DNA of 64,000 nt from Malachius bipustulatus. Lineage: Eukaryota; Arthropoda; Insecta; Coleoptera; Melyridae. The notes beneath the pieces are model-generated. The model was given only the letters and a program-made list of their open reading frames with translations. It did no database searches and was not told where the DNA came from. The DNA lies in assembly GCA_910589415.1 (NCBI GenBank), contig OU342639.1:14516268-14580267 (forward strand). Reading direction: 5' to 3'. Both the position numbers and the translations under genes were made by a program. Below are positions 22,922 through 34,907 of this stretch, piece by piece (the first letter of the stretch is position 1; every line of letters starts with the position of its first letter).

Positions 22922-23440
22922 GTCAGGTGTACATTTTACAACAATTATGATATTTTCTTGCTCATACCTATTTTTTTCGATCATCTTTACTTGAACATAT
23001 CCATAACATTTTTTTATCAACCTGTGTGTTTATATAGCGGCCATAGATGTTTCATTAATAATAATAAGTATACTAACTTTAGATTTATTATTTATTTATA
23101 ATTATTTGTGAGGTATAGGGAGATTATTTTGCATTTTATTTAATCAAATTTTAAACCAATCATTATCAACCGATATGGTAAAACCCTTTAAAAAATATTT
23201 AATTACTACTTATGGCACTTCCCCTAGGGACAAATAAAGCCAAATTCATTAACTTCCGAACCAATCAATTTTAGAATAAATTCATGCTAAAGCGCTTAAA
23301 GCAAAATATGAAATGACCAAATGAAATTAATCCACTTAAAATCAAGTGGTTCGTTTTTGTACAAAGCTCTCTTTCATTTTTCGCGTCTACATTTGCCAAA
23401 ATGTATTTAAAAAGGTAGTAGGATGACTCATTGGGGTTTT

Positions 23441-23572
23441 AAGGCTTCCGTTTCGAAGAAAACGCAAGCGTGTGAGTGAGAAGGCAAACAGTGTGACAGT
23501 AGTTAGTAGTAGAGCAAAGAAAAGGGTTAAAAGGCCATGTGTGGAACTTAGACACAATGAGTTCATGTAAGT
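23441..23572 (+). other. Possible internal exon encoding a basic segment
   Basis: An open segment of about 43 codons without its own ATG encodes a strongly basic peptide (RLPFRRKRKRVSEKANS..., later RAKKRVKRP) resembling a nuclear localisation or DNA-binding region. It is preceded by TTTTAAG (possible acceptor) and ends at CAT|GTAAGTA, a strong donor match. The partner exons are unknown and the protein is not recognised. Short open stretches occur by chance, so this is a candidate only. Confidence 0.3.
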
Positions 23573-24617
23573 ACCTTTCGATCTAGGACCTGTTAATGAA
23601 TTATTGTTTGTCTATACACTGGCGCTCGGAGAATGAGGCAGTGTTAATTCAATGCAAAATCAAGCTTTTAATAAGCATATATGTATTCTGGGTTTATATC
23701 AAAAGAACCTCTGGTTGGTATATAGGCTGTTTAGGTGGGAGATACCTAGTTTATTAATAAAGCTAATAAACTATATCTTTACAGATAGCACTAGCACTAT
23801 GGTTTGAATATCGAATAAGATCAGTTTCATGATCTTAGATAAGATTTGGTAAATTTTCTTACCAAGACTTATATTTTCCATTTGTGACAATAAAGAAATA
23901 ATTATCAGGTGCATTTCCAATAATCAACGCGGCCAAATAGACGAGTTTCAACACAGACTCTCGCAGTCGAAATATACCTATCAAATCATCTTTCTAAATG
24001 ATATTGCTCATCTACAATATTTTCCTAGCTCCGTCTAATAATCAGGGAAATGTCTCAGCACTCACAATCACTACGAACAGGACCGATTAATTTTATTGTC
24101 AGCACCTCTTCAGTTTTTTTTTTCTTCATTGTAAGATGAACCTCTCAACTTTAAAACAACAGAAAAAGAGCCAAACATTTTCTCTCTTTTTCGAATAATC
24201 CTTTTATCGACGTTTCCATGCAAATAAGTTCATACACTTCAAATTATCCGACTTTTCCGGAAACAAATCAAGGAAGTGACCCCAGTTTCTCTGGGACTTC
24301 ATCGAGAAATTATTATCTTATCAGACAAGTATCCGCTCCTGGAAACTACATACTAAGCACATGTTAATTGCTTGTCGTTCATTACAAACAGGAAAAATCC
24401 TATAAATTGTTGTGGCAATCAAAATCCAACTATTCCAAACATTTATTTACATATATCTTCATGGATTCCTATCCAAATAACTTTTCACGGAATCTATACT
24501 CTAATAAGTTGGTAACATCGCTATGGAGGAAAAACGGGATCGTTAAGCCTTCGTTGGTGTTCTGGGTATGTGTGATAATTGGTGCTTTATACCAGAACCA
24601 CCTCCAGAGAATCCTGT

Positions 24618-24790
24618 ACGTGTAAGCGCTGCGGTCTCGCCCGGGAGCCCCGTTGGTGATCTGGGTCTTGTGCGCTAACTGATTCTGCAGATCGGGAGCA
24701 CTTCTGGAGAAACAAATACGGTTCACTACTCTGCCGCTCTAGTTTAGAGTCCGCACAGTGATAGCCGGACGGGTCCTCCATAGCATTCAA
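24618..24790 (-). other. GC-rich open segment, possible exon
   Basis: On the minus strand an open frame with an ATG near 24782 encodes a polar peptide beginning MEDPSGYHCADSKLE and continuing with Ser/Arg-rich sequence (QRGSRARPQRL). Its base composition is clearly GC-richer than the flanks. No domain is recognised and the frame continues past any obvious donor. Another possibility is a decayed mobile-element fragment. Confidence 0.2.
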
Positions 24791-24859
24791 CCAGAAGTGA
24801 CTAGTCTATCTTTAGTTAAGTGCAGCAGTTAGATTTAAATAAATCATCAAACCTACTAT

Positions 24860-25455
24860 GCCCAACAAGGCATCAACGAAACCCAAATGATATCAAATAT
24901 TTATAAACAAATGTTATCGCCCAAAAGCGGCCAAATCAAAACCATAACTATTATCGCCCAAAAGCGGCCAAACCAAAACCATATTTATCAACAAATATTA
25001 TGCCCAAAACGGCTAAACCAAAACTATATTTATAAACAAATATTATCAACCAATTATGCCCAAAAGCGGCTAAACGAAAACTATATTTATAACAAACATT
25101 GTAAACAAGTTCGCCTAAACTAGGTCAAACCAAAACCATTTTTAATAACAAATATGATCAACAATCATGCCCAAAAGCGGCTAAACCAAAACCATATTTA
25201 TAAACAAATATTATCAACAATCATGCCCAAAAGCGGCTAAACCAAAACTATATTTATAAACAAATACTATCAACAATTATGCCCAAAGCGGGTAAACCAA
25301 AACTATGTTTATAACAAACATTATAAACAATTATGCCCAACGAGGCCAAATCACCAGTATATTTTATATCAAATGTGATAAAACCATCACGCCTAAAAAG
25401 GCATAAACAAAAAATCAAAATACCAGCAAACATTACCTATTAGCCCAAGAGGCCC
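24860..25455 (+). repeat. 12-unit, ~56-bp tandem array of GCC...GGC mini-hairpins
   Basis: Units start with a GCCC or GCCT box at 24860, 24919, 24956, 25002, 25058, 25113, 25169, 25225, 25281, 25335, 25391 and 25443. Most spacings are 54-56 bp, with two shorter ones. Each box is a small inverted repeat (GCCCAAAAGCGGC, GCCCAACAAGGC, GCCTAAAAAGGC, GCCCAAGAGGC); the outer GCC/GGC pairing is kept while loop bases vary. Between boxes the + strand is A/T/C with very few G (AAACCAAAACTATATTTATA). Reading frames here are incidental. Confidence 0.85.
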
Positions 25456-25545
25456 AACAAAAATTATTAAACTTACATCAAAATACCAACAATTATAATA
25501 AAATTCTATACCAACCAGACGGCCAACGAAAACAACATAATTATT

Positions 25546-25613
25546 CAGCAAATTGCTGCAACGATAAATATAAAATATCCAGCAAATTGCTGCAACGATA
25601 AATATAAAACACT
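25546..25613 (+). repeat. 34-bp tandem duplication containing palindromic CAGCAAATTGCTG
   Basis: CAGCAAATTGCTGCAACGAT plus the following AAATATAAAA occurs at 25546 and again at 25580, a 34-bp direct duplication. The CAGCAAATTGCTG core is nearly self-complementary. It follows directly on the mini-hairpin array. Confidence 0.8.
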
Positions 25614-27435
25614 CGAGCGCAAAAGACGTTTCGCAACGTGGGATATTAAATTATTTGTCGACCCGGCGTGGTCAATTCGCTACCCTCCGGGCTTGGAGAT
25701 GTCGTTCTTTTGTCTTTCGTCAGGTGACGGCAGTACTGTTCCCTAAACAATTTGGTTTTCCTTATCCTAACCTGGTCAGATGATTCATTAACAGTGAAAC
25801 AAACAGGAATAATGAAAAAGAGAGAGAGAGAGAGAGAGGAAATTAACTTTACAAGTGACGTTAACACTATAAACCAAACAAATCTAAAACCAATATAAAA
25901 GTAGTACCTACCAAAATTGGTAAATGTTACAAAGATAACAGGAATATTAAACAGTCCAAAAGAGACTATCATTATAAATAAAATCTCGAACATAATCATA
26001 AATAATTATCTCGCAAAAGCGATCCAATCAAAACTCTATGATTAGGAGATTATCGTATAATTTATAATATCTAATAATCAATTAACACTAACATAGCCTC
26101 ACCGATGGTGAACTATTCTTTAAGTCTAAAAAGACAAACTAAATGAATTATTATCAGTCAAAATATTTTCTGATAAACCTAATAAACCAAATAAACAAAC
26201 ACAATGCGCAATATTTATACTTTTAAGCTTATGAACCAATCATATTCTGTTACTAAGGTAACCAAAGACACAATGGACTAAGGCCTAATATTTTTATACA
26301 AAGAATTTAATAAAAGTGGACTTCAATTGAAAGTCAATAAACAAACCTATCAAATATACAAAATCAAACAGGGAAAATTAAACCCTTTAAAGCTAAGCAC
26401 ATTTTTAGTCTTTTTATAAACCTACGAAAAGTTAACTCGAAAGCACCATACCAATAACACATTATTAATTACAAGTAATTAATTTCAGCAATTAAATCAA
26501 TGCTCAATTCAGAATAAATTTCGCCTGTCCTAAAGGCTAATTTAAATACTTGCATTATAATCTCACCTAATCCTACAATAATTATCCAAAGAACTAGGAA
26601 AGCCTAGAAACAATAGCAAAGTGCTAAAACTAAAATGATTAGGTTACTCAGTAACACTCGAGAAGGGGTTACCGATAATGATTACATTATTTTAAAATCA
26701 CATCGAATGTCAAAATGTTTAAACATCATACTCTCCCGAATCTTCTCCTTCTTTTCAGAAATCAAAGGAACCAGAAGACCATCTCAACCTAGAGGATAGA
26801 ATAGACCAATTAATTATAGACAAATTAATTTAGATTTTCAAACAGATCAATGAATCAATTAAAATCAATCAAATTAAAAATTATCATCAAAAGCCAGGGA
26901 AACCATTAATTATCAATTCAGTCTAATATTGTTTAAAATCCAGGGAAATCAAAACATTTTTCACGAAACTTGAAAGTAGTGGAAATCGGAGGAAAACTCC
27001 TTAACATTGTAAAATCATTTAAAGATTAAGCTTTTTGAATTAAAATGGTCTGAGAAATGGAGTACTTCTTTTTATTTCTCCCAGCATCACTTCCCATCAA
27101 AATGCTTTCGCTCGCCTTAAGGAACCAGGTCAATTTTTGGTAAGCTTTTCAGGAAGGACAACGGAGATTTCCACCGGGTTTGTACAAGACCCCAGTAAGG
27201 TACGTTACAAGTAGGATGTTTCTCTAGAAGATGCTCGTGAGTTAATACAGAGTGGCCTATTGTCAGTATCCTCAACACAACGTCTTTTGCTTCTAATTAC
27301 TACCAAACTGATTTGGTGTAATTTTATGTTGAATTTGATAATACGCCAGCCATGCACTTTAATAATGTAAGACCCTATTTCTGGTGAAAATTTACGATGC
27401 CTGTTTTAAAGAGGCAGTTATAACGTTCCTATGTT
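25614..27435. other. G-poor non-coding region with scattered perfect mini-hairpins
   Basis: No gene is recognised; the open frame on the minus strand at 25646-25999 is a hydrophobic low-complexity translation. A (GA)n microsatellite lies at 25819-25838. Small hairpins on the G-poor + strand include TCGCAAAAGCGA (26011-26022), TCACCGATGGTGA (26099-26111), GTCTAAAAAGAC (26124-26135), GTTACTAAGGTAAC (26249-26262), GCCTGTCCTAAAGGC (26523-26537), CTAGGAAAGCCTAG (26594-26607), GTTACTCAGTAAC (26643-26655) and GGAGGAAAACTCC (26988-27000). Confidence 0.6.
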
Positions 27436-28286
27436 CCGGGTGGTCCATCACTTATGTCCACCCCCGAAATAGAGGTTAATTTTAAAGATAAAAAATTGAA
27501 TCTTTGAGGATTTGTGTAATTAATATAGGACCACATAATGGCATAGGTAATCAGATTAATTATTTTTTTTTAGTTGAGCCATCAGCGATAAAAAACTGTA
27601 ATTTGGTGTTAATGTGACCAAAATAAATTCGATTTTTCTTTAATACACCAATAGAAATCGATTAATAAACTCAAAATCGATGAAAATAAATATCAAAAAC
27701 CTAATTACAAGCCTTTAATTAAATAAAATACTTAAAATATGGAAATTAGAGGTAGAATGATTGATATATGGTAGAGCAATAAAAGTGACAAATCTAATGA
27801 GGGTAGGTACCTACCATAAATAATCTTCAAAGCAGTCAGAAGAATGTGCCATTGAACTCTAATAGGGCTTCTTTTATGAATGTTTACTTAGGATATGTTT
27901 ACTTAACATTTGTGCTATACCAGCCCTTCAAAATCCTGATAGTTTTATTGCTTCCGTAAATCAATCATTCTAGTTGTCATTTCCATATTTTAAGTATTTT
28001 ATTTAATTAAAGGCTTGTAATTAGTTTTTTGATATTTCTTTTCATCGATTTTGATTTTCTCAATTGATTTCTATCGATGTATTAAATAAAAATCGAATTC
28101 ATTTTAGTCACATTAACACCAAATTACAGTTTTTTATCGCTGATGGCTCAACTAAAAAAATAATAATTAATCTGATTATGTCATTATATGGTCATATATT
28201 AATTACACAAATCCTCAAAGTTTCAATTTTTTATCTTTAAAATTAAGCTCTATTTCGGGGGTGGACATAAGTGATGGACCACCCGG
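27436..28286. mobile_element. Foldback element with ~350-bp inverted arms
   Basis: The ends are CCGGGTGGTCCATCACTTAT (27436) and its reverse complement (ending 28286). The two arms match with few mismatches through about 27785 on the left and 27943 on the right, leaving a spacer of only ~155 bp. No coding sequence. It is a non-autonomous foldback-type DNA element; a diverged end copy lies at 29023-29122. Confidence 0.85.
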
Positions 28287-29022
28287 TATTAATGAGAAGA
28301 ATGAGTAAAAGAGGTAGGTATAGTGAAACCAGAGATATAACGAAACGATTTTTGGTTTATTATGATGATTTTATTGAGGATTTTACAGACTTGCTGTGAG
28401 CCTAAGCAAATAAATGCAAGCCGAAAGGTAGAGTAGCAGATTAGTTCCGCTCTTGGGGGTCTCTTTTATGGCTACTGCCCTATTGTTAAAGTCATAAAAT
28501 GTGGTTGTTCGATAAGTATTCCGTTTCGTTATATTTCTTGGTCCACTATATAAACCATGATAGAAGATGTTGTCTTCAATCAAGTCATTTTTGAACTTTA
28601 CTTAAAATTAATTCATTTTCTTTCTTATCGGTACATTGAGATTGGTTCTTCTCCTTGACAATCCAAAAACAGGTCTTGTAATTTCGTAAAAATTTGAAAG
28701 TTAAATTTCTTGCTTTCAGTCAATAAGCTATACTATAAAAGGATATAAATATAAAAGCAGGATGGAATACAAATATTTATTTTTGTGAATTTTTTGCGGT
28801 TTACACTTATATCGAATAAATATCTATGTTTCCTCACCACTTCGCCACCAAATGACAGTTTTTTTTTCGTTGCTTGTGTATAAAAAAGTATTCATGATAA
28901 TGATATTCAATGGTTCTAATGTGTGAGCAAATTGAAATATAGTTGAGGCCGTAAAACTATGCAAAACAGAATCAGAAAAGAATTACAGAGCCTGCCTGAG
29001 TTAAGTTTTCATTTGCTCACAC

Positions 29023-29122
29023 AATATATTAATTACACGTATCCCCTAAGTTTCAATTTTTTGTCTTTTAAGCTAACCTCCATTTCGCCCCTGGACATTA
29101 TAGTGATAGATCAGCCTGTATT
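29023..29122 (+). repeat. Diverged terminal copy of the foldback family
   Basis: About 100 bp matches the right-hand terminus of the 27436-28286 element in direct orientation: ATATATTAATTACAC, AGTTTCAATTTTTTGTCTTT and a CATTTCG-CCCTGGACAT block, ending at CCTGTATT. No partner arm was found, so it is a truncated older copy. Confidence 0.7.
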
Positions 29123-31739
29123 TGCCGGCTTTTTCCGGTGGTACGGTGGCAGAATTGTATCCTACATAAACTTGAGTTAGATTGGATGAGACGCATAATA
29201 TTTGTAGAGGAAATAGGAAGAGACGGAATGCTTTTTTAGTAGAATATTTACTTGAAAATATGATACTAAGAAAAATTTAAGCTTTAAAAGACAATCTAGT
29301 TTTTTCCTGGATAAAGTGACGATCAACATTATACCTGCTTGCATTGAGGGAATATTAAGTTTCGTTCGAGCTTTAAAACTGTTTAAGAGTTGGTAATATA
29401 CTCTTCATTTAACATATGAAAGGTTTTCGTAGACCGATTTACAGGGCGAGTTTAAGACATGGCAGAAAATGAGTTTTGTATTAGAAATTTGATTTTAGTC
29501 AGCTTGTATTATTTAAACCGAGGCATTTTCACGTTGACATATCTGCATCATAAGCCGTTTCACCTCAGTTTTAGGAGAATTCATGAATATAAATAACACC
29601 CTCCACAGCTCTCAATCTACCCCATTTTAGAAACTCTTCGATCTCACGAACAAACCCTTCTGTCTGTATACCGAATCAACTTATTCCAGGTATAAATAAC
29701 TTCTAGATCCTCCTTCAGAATAACGTTCCAGCTTCGTTATACTTTGAGCTTAATATACATCTCTAGTACTGCCTCTACATTAAATAATAATCGTATGCAA
29801 AGTGTCATACTCCATCTAAGCTAGATTCGTGAATATCTGCGCATCAAAGCATAATGCAAGTTGATTGCTTATAAATTCGGTATAATGTAGACGCACCTTG
29901 AACGAAAACAGTTTGCTGTGGAAAAATGCTAAAAACGGTGTATTATAGTAAGCCTTAAACTTTATCAAAGTAAACTCGTCCGTGAAAAAATAAAGACTTG
30001 AAAAAGTTGCTGGCTCGTCTTATCTTCTTTCATACACTTTAATTACTTTTGATTTTACTGTGCTATTTCTTTATTCTTTTCTTTTGTTTTTATTTCGAAG
30101 TTAGTAGTGGCGCAATTAATATTTTCTGCATAGAAAATTTTTAAACTATGAGAAGGATTTGCAGGAAATTTTAACAAAGTGGTAATTTAATTTACGCAAA
30201 TTGATATGGTAAGCATTTCATATTGTAACTTCAGGTACACTTACTCAAACTTTCTTTCCACTCTAATTCTAACTTATAAGGTTCAGGGTGTAATAAGCTA
30301 CTTTTATGATTGTAAACATTTTTAATTGCCTTATATTTAATAAACTTTATGGCACATGCCACCTTTTATGTACATACATTTACATACTAAACTGTATCAT
30401 ATTATTCAAGTAATTCAATTTTTCTCCGTGATTGCTTAACTCATATCCAAGAAAACTTTACTAAGTTTAAAAAAAAACTACAAAATTTCATTTTATGTGG
30501 GTAATCACAAATCAGTACCACTTGCGTTCTAGTCTCTTTATACAGGGTGTTTCATTGGTAAACGGACAAACGGCAACTGTGAATAGAGGACACTGAGGTG
30601 GTTCTCAGAAACACATGGTTAATGGGTCTCATGTCCTTGGTAACATAGATACAGGGTGTTTTATTTTTCCCTGTTTAATTTTTCGAAATTAAACAGTTGG
30701 TAAACAAGTTGGTTAAAAAGTTTCTATTTCGCTTCACAAACGTTTGACATAATAGCTGAAAAAAAATCCAGGTCCGGAATTACAAAAATTAATAAATTTA
30801 GTGTTCGTAGAACAACATCCTTTTTCAGAATTTTCAAAATTTATTTTGGTATTTTAAATTAGCGAAAATTTTGAATTAAACAATGTACTTTTTGTATTAT
30901 CGCATCCGATTCTACGAGTGGCATTTTGATCTCGAATTTAGATTTTTGCTTAAAACCGGTTCATAACACTCAAAGATTTTAATTTTTTCAACGAATAAAG
31001 AACATAAATTATTGTACTCTAATGATTTTTTTATTATCAGATTAGAGTGCTTCTCTTATTAGCGCCAGGTAAATTAAGTTCTATTGTAAATAACACATAA
31101 TTTTAATAAAAAAATCTTTCAAACGAGGTTGTGCGAGTATATCAGTATATTCTTATTTGTCTTAATATAGTATATCTATTTATCTGGGATTGTTAACAGG
31201 GACAAGAAAGGGATTCTTCCTCTGTTAATAGAAGCTATCGGTCTTTGTTTGTTTGGGCTAATAAAACAGCACGATCTTTTATGTTTGACTTATATTTCGG
31301 AACTACTTTGTTCCTTTCTCAGAGTCTAAAATATAAACATTTATAAAGTTTGTATCATATTAATCAGATAAAAAAGAGGTCCTTACCGCATTGTTCTATT
31401 AAATAGACAGACCAATAGTTGTGAAACACAAAACATCCTATCACGACAAAATACTGCACCTATCCTTACACATCGTCACCAATTTCTCTCCCCTACCCGG
31501 ACTATGGGGGGCTCCTCTCATTAGCCTCATTTACCTGGCATGTCAATCAATTTAAAAAGTTCTACAAAAACAAAATATCACCCACAGAGCACACGCAAGA
31601 CACACATGACATGTAAAATATATTTCACAACTTTTTGATGAATTAATTGGCAGCTCTAATCAACCCATGAGCTATCCCAATTATTAATTAAACAAGATGG
31701 AGGGTTCTTATTGTTGTAATCATCTAATCAGCATTGAAA
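29123..31739. other. Non-coding AT-rich stretch with old repeat ends
   Basis: There is no recognisable gene. TACAGGGTGT-type element ends occur at 30541 and 30650 (110 bp apart, direct), a terminus common among insect TA-inserting elements. The rest is simple AT-rich sequence in which I see nothing further. Confidence 0.5.
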
Positions 31740-31743
31740 AAAA

Positions 31744-32345
31744 ACACCGTTGGTGGCCGTCTGCGAGTCTATATTTAGGACATCTTCTAGATTTTTGCCG
31801 ACATTGTTGTCAAATCTCTCATGGGTAAACCGAGGGCAGTCTATCAGGAGGTGACGTACTGTCAGCTGTCTGGTGCAACGCTCACAGGTGGGAGCAGTGT
31901 TTTTTTTTTCAAGAAATGGTCATGTGCTATGACTGTGCGTCCTATTCTTAGTCTTCTGAGGATTACTGCTTCTCTTCTACTATATGAGTTTAGATGAGTT
32001 TGAGGGTTCTATGGCTCTTAGTTACGTATGTTGCTCCTCCCATTTTTGTCTCCGTGATTTCTTTATTCGTGATTGTATTTCTATTTTTATATCCTGATGT
32101 AGAACTGTTTTCTCCCGTAAGTTCATCAAATGGCATTCCTCTCGTGCCAGCAAGTCTGCCTCTTCGTTGCCCTTAATGCCGAAATGCGAGGGAATCCATA
32201 TTAGAATGATGTTCTTACCAGTTTTATTCAATTTGCGACATATGCCGCGGACAATTGGATTTTTTGAATAAATCTGCTTAATGGATTATATCAAGCTTAG
32301 CGAGTCGGTGCATATAGTAGTGGTTTTAATGTGTGTGTGAGAGAG
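31744..32345 (-). pseudogene. 3' end of a non-LTR retrotransposon ORF2 (RNase H and Cys/His tail)
   Basis: Reading right to left, 32330-32270 encodes TDSLSLI (RNase H catalytic Asp region) followed by a stop. 32231-32022 encodes LIWIPSHFGIKGNEEADLLA, with the last RNase H motifs (His and Asp). Then, after a gap, 31985-31915 encodes RREAVILRRLRIGRTVIAH, and after a homopolymer frameshift at the poly-A run near 31903-31910 there follows CERCTRQLTVRHLLIDC, the C-x2-C-x8-H-x4-C motif that ends many I/R1/Jockey-type ORF2 proteins. At least one stop and one frameshift make it inactive. The reverse transcriptase is missing upstream. Confidence 0.8.
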
Positions 32346-32476
32346 ATTTATATCCAGGATGTCCCATAATATGTGGGTAGTTTCCCGGATTTGGGTAAAT
32401 TAAGTAAAAATTGATTTAAAAAAAAATTTCTATAACGTTTATTCCTGTGAGACATCCCTGTAAAGCAAGGGTATTT

Positions 32477-32790
32477 CTATTTACATGCAAAATCTTGACT
32501 ATACCTCACAATGAAGCCGACAGATTTATAAGTAGCAGAGACAGTACAATTGACATGCTCAACAAATGACACTTTTTCATCAAATACAACACCATAATAG
32601 TCACAAACTGTATCAAGTTTTTCAACGTGGATCCATATACTCTTAGGTACTTGATTTCTGACAAGACTGAATGACAACAGAACTTAATGTTCCTGTGACA
32701 CCAAGTAAACAGACTGTCAAGATTTTTTGTGATAGTAGTCAATCTGGTAGAAGATACCCTAAATATAGCTTTGGACAATTACAGTAACAC
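32477..32790 (-). pseudogene. Reverse transcriptase fragment of a non-LTR retrotransposon
   Basis: Two overlapping frames together encode the segment just after the RT catalytic site: NLDSLFTWCHRN in one frame, then SFSLVRNQVPKS, YYGVVFDEKVSFVEHV and YKSVGFIVRYSQDF in the other. This matches the region where Jockey/CR1-type RTs have (L)GVxFDxKLxFxxHI. One frameshift separates the halves; the FADD catalytic box itself is not preserved. It is on the same strand as the RNase H fragment to its left, but the intervening 130 bp shows no coding sequence, so they may be different elements. Confidence 0.75.
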
Positions 32791-34905
32791 TTACCGCGGA
32801 AAAAATCATTGCATTCAATAAGCTGTTCCCAGAAAAAAACTATTATATGATCTCTCTATTGCGAAAACTATGTCTTGCTCTCTGTTAAACTTTTCTTATG
32901 AGTCAGATGATAGAAACATTTCCCTGCATGCTTGCTGAAACGGAAATGCCCGATACTATTTATATGCAGGTGCATTTTCAATTTTATTTCTGAAAAAAAA
33001 TTTCACAAATTTTAGAGAAAAGCTTGATAACCGTTAAATTCGATTTCATCTTTTCATATGAGTCGTTGACTAGAAGCATTTATTGTGAAGTTATCTCGTA
33101 AATATTTATTATAAGACTCACTCCTATTTCCAGGTCCTCTGCATTTCTCACCGAGCTTCCGTTTGACAATCGTTAACGTCTTCACTAAAGAGAAGGCTTT
33201 TAAACAGTTTAATTATATTATTGGTTTGTAATTCAATAATAGTTTAAACACAGTCGCCAGTCGCAGAAGCAGCAGCTCAAATTAATATAAAAGCCATATA
33301 ATTTTAGCTACTTCTCGTTAGATGCAATCTCAGTCATCTGTTCAACGAAAGTAATTAGATGTTACAAAAAAAACTTAACTAAAGACCCCTTCCTAAAAAT
33401 GATTAACAATTAGAAGTCGCTTTAGCATAAAATTTAAATCAAATTCAAGTCAACCAGAGTTCGCGTTGATTACACGACGGTTTGGCAATCAAGGACTCTT
33501 TCAGAAATTATCGCTGACGCAATCTTAGAATCTTCAAAATCTCCATTAGTAGAATATATGAGAAAAAAGCTATTCCTTTGATGATGAATCGGTCAAATTA
33601 CTTCCTGCACAGGTAAGCCCACTTTTCATTTTATATTGTTAATATTGTTTTAACAGTTTGATGGATATTCTTTAATTGTGGAAGACTCAGGCTTAATACG
33701 ACTCTTTATGAGACATTCTCCTTCTCTCACTGTGCTTCTTATACAGATTTATCGTACCATTAGCCTCAGGTGCAGGTGTGTCTAATCAGCAATTCGTCTG
33801 ATGAGACTAAGACTGACTTGAGACTACCTGTTTCACTTTTCTGTAAGTAGGATTTCTTTTAGATTTTTGTAAGAAATTCTTATGAATTCTTATGAATACT
33901 GATATGAAAACTTATGAGTGAGTTTTGGGAGAGATTTTGATATTTTTGCTGTATCTTCAGGACGTCAAGAATGAGAAGTAGATCATAAGATCCTCGATTT
34001 GTGTCCCAAAAAAAGCAGTAAAAAATAGTTTCGAGAGCCTTCTTCTAGACTATATTCCGGCAATGAGTAATTTCGTCATTAGAATTAGAACGATGTGGAT
34101 GTAATCAAAGGATACGCCGAAATAAAAATGTAATTTTTTCAAAGATAACCTAGGTCCGGACAATAATACTTCGAGACTAATTTTTCGAAAGAATCTCACA
34201 TCTTAAAGCAGCTGCAGGAATTGATATTCTCAAATGAGTCAACTTGCATGTCCATCTCTTCGCACTCGCATTTGCCATTCTCCAAAAATAATCCCTAAAT
34301 TATCCTAAAGTTTCAATTGTAGTAATGAGAGGTATCTAGTCAACATTTATAGGGCAATTTCGTTTATTTAAACATTTTAAATCACCGAAAACATTCAATA
34401 CGCGATTTCGTTATTCCAGACAAAACTTTTTACAACAGAAGGAGACATCAAAGTGAAAAATCTCTATGAAAAAAGTTGGACCGGTGAGCTTCTGTATTCA
34501 GTATTCAATCTCTAGTTTTCTTATCGGGTGAATATAATCGAAATGTTCAAGACTATGCTCATAGACTGAAGCATTTCTACTCAATCCATAGGTCTGATTA
34601 TGATCTGGTAGTCGTTGGAAAGACATTAGTCCTAAACAAAGCTGTTTGTTGCTCGAGCGTTCTAAACAATATTAATGGTTCTGCTACAATCACCAAGCCC
34701 AGGTGATTCTGTCACTATTGAGACTGGGAAATACCAACGATTTCTGGATAACGCTTTCAGTAGAGCTGTCCTGAAACGAATAGTTAACTCAAAATGGTAG
34801 CTGAGTTTATAATCAAGTTAAAAAATAAACAATAACATAAGCATAAGCTAACTAAATCTGTGTTGCAAGTTTGAAAGTTTTAAACGCAAGACATGCAATA
34901 AAGAA
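32791..34905. other. Non-coding stretch
   Basis: No gene, RNA or clear repeat is recognised. One open segment at 33437-33581 (+) is followed by a stop and lacks an ATG; I give it no weight. Confidence 0.45.
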
Positions 34906-34907
34906 AT

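Noticed and set aside
24860..25455. CRISPR-like array
   Set aside because: Periodic ~56-bp units, but spacers are near-identical repeats rather than unique, and the genome is eukaryotic.
25625..25645. Primer-binding-site-like GCAACGTGGGAT after the 34-bp repeats
   Set aside because: No LTR pair, gag or pol follows; the match is short.
25646..25999. 117-codon hydrophobic frame on the minus strand
   Set aside because: Its Phe/Ile/Leu-rich composition follows from A-rich complementary sequence; no signal or domain is convincing and it spans a GA microsatellite.
33437..33581. Open plus-strand segment with coding-like peptide before a CAG/GTAAGC site
   Set aside because: A stop precedes the donor-like site and there is no ATG or domain.
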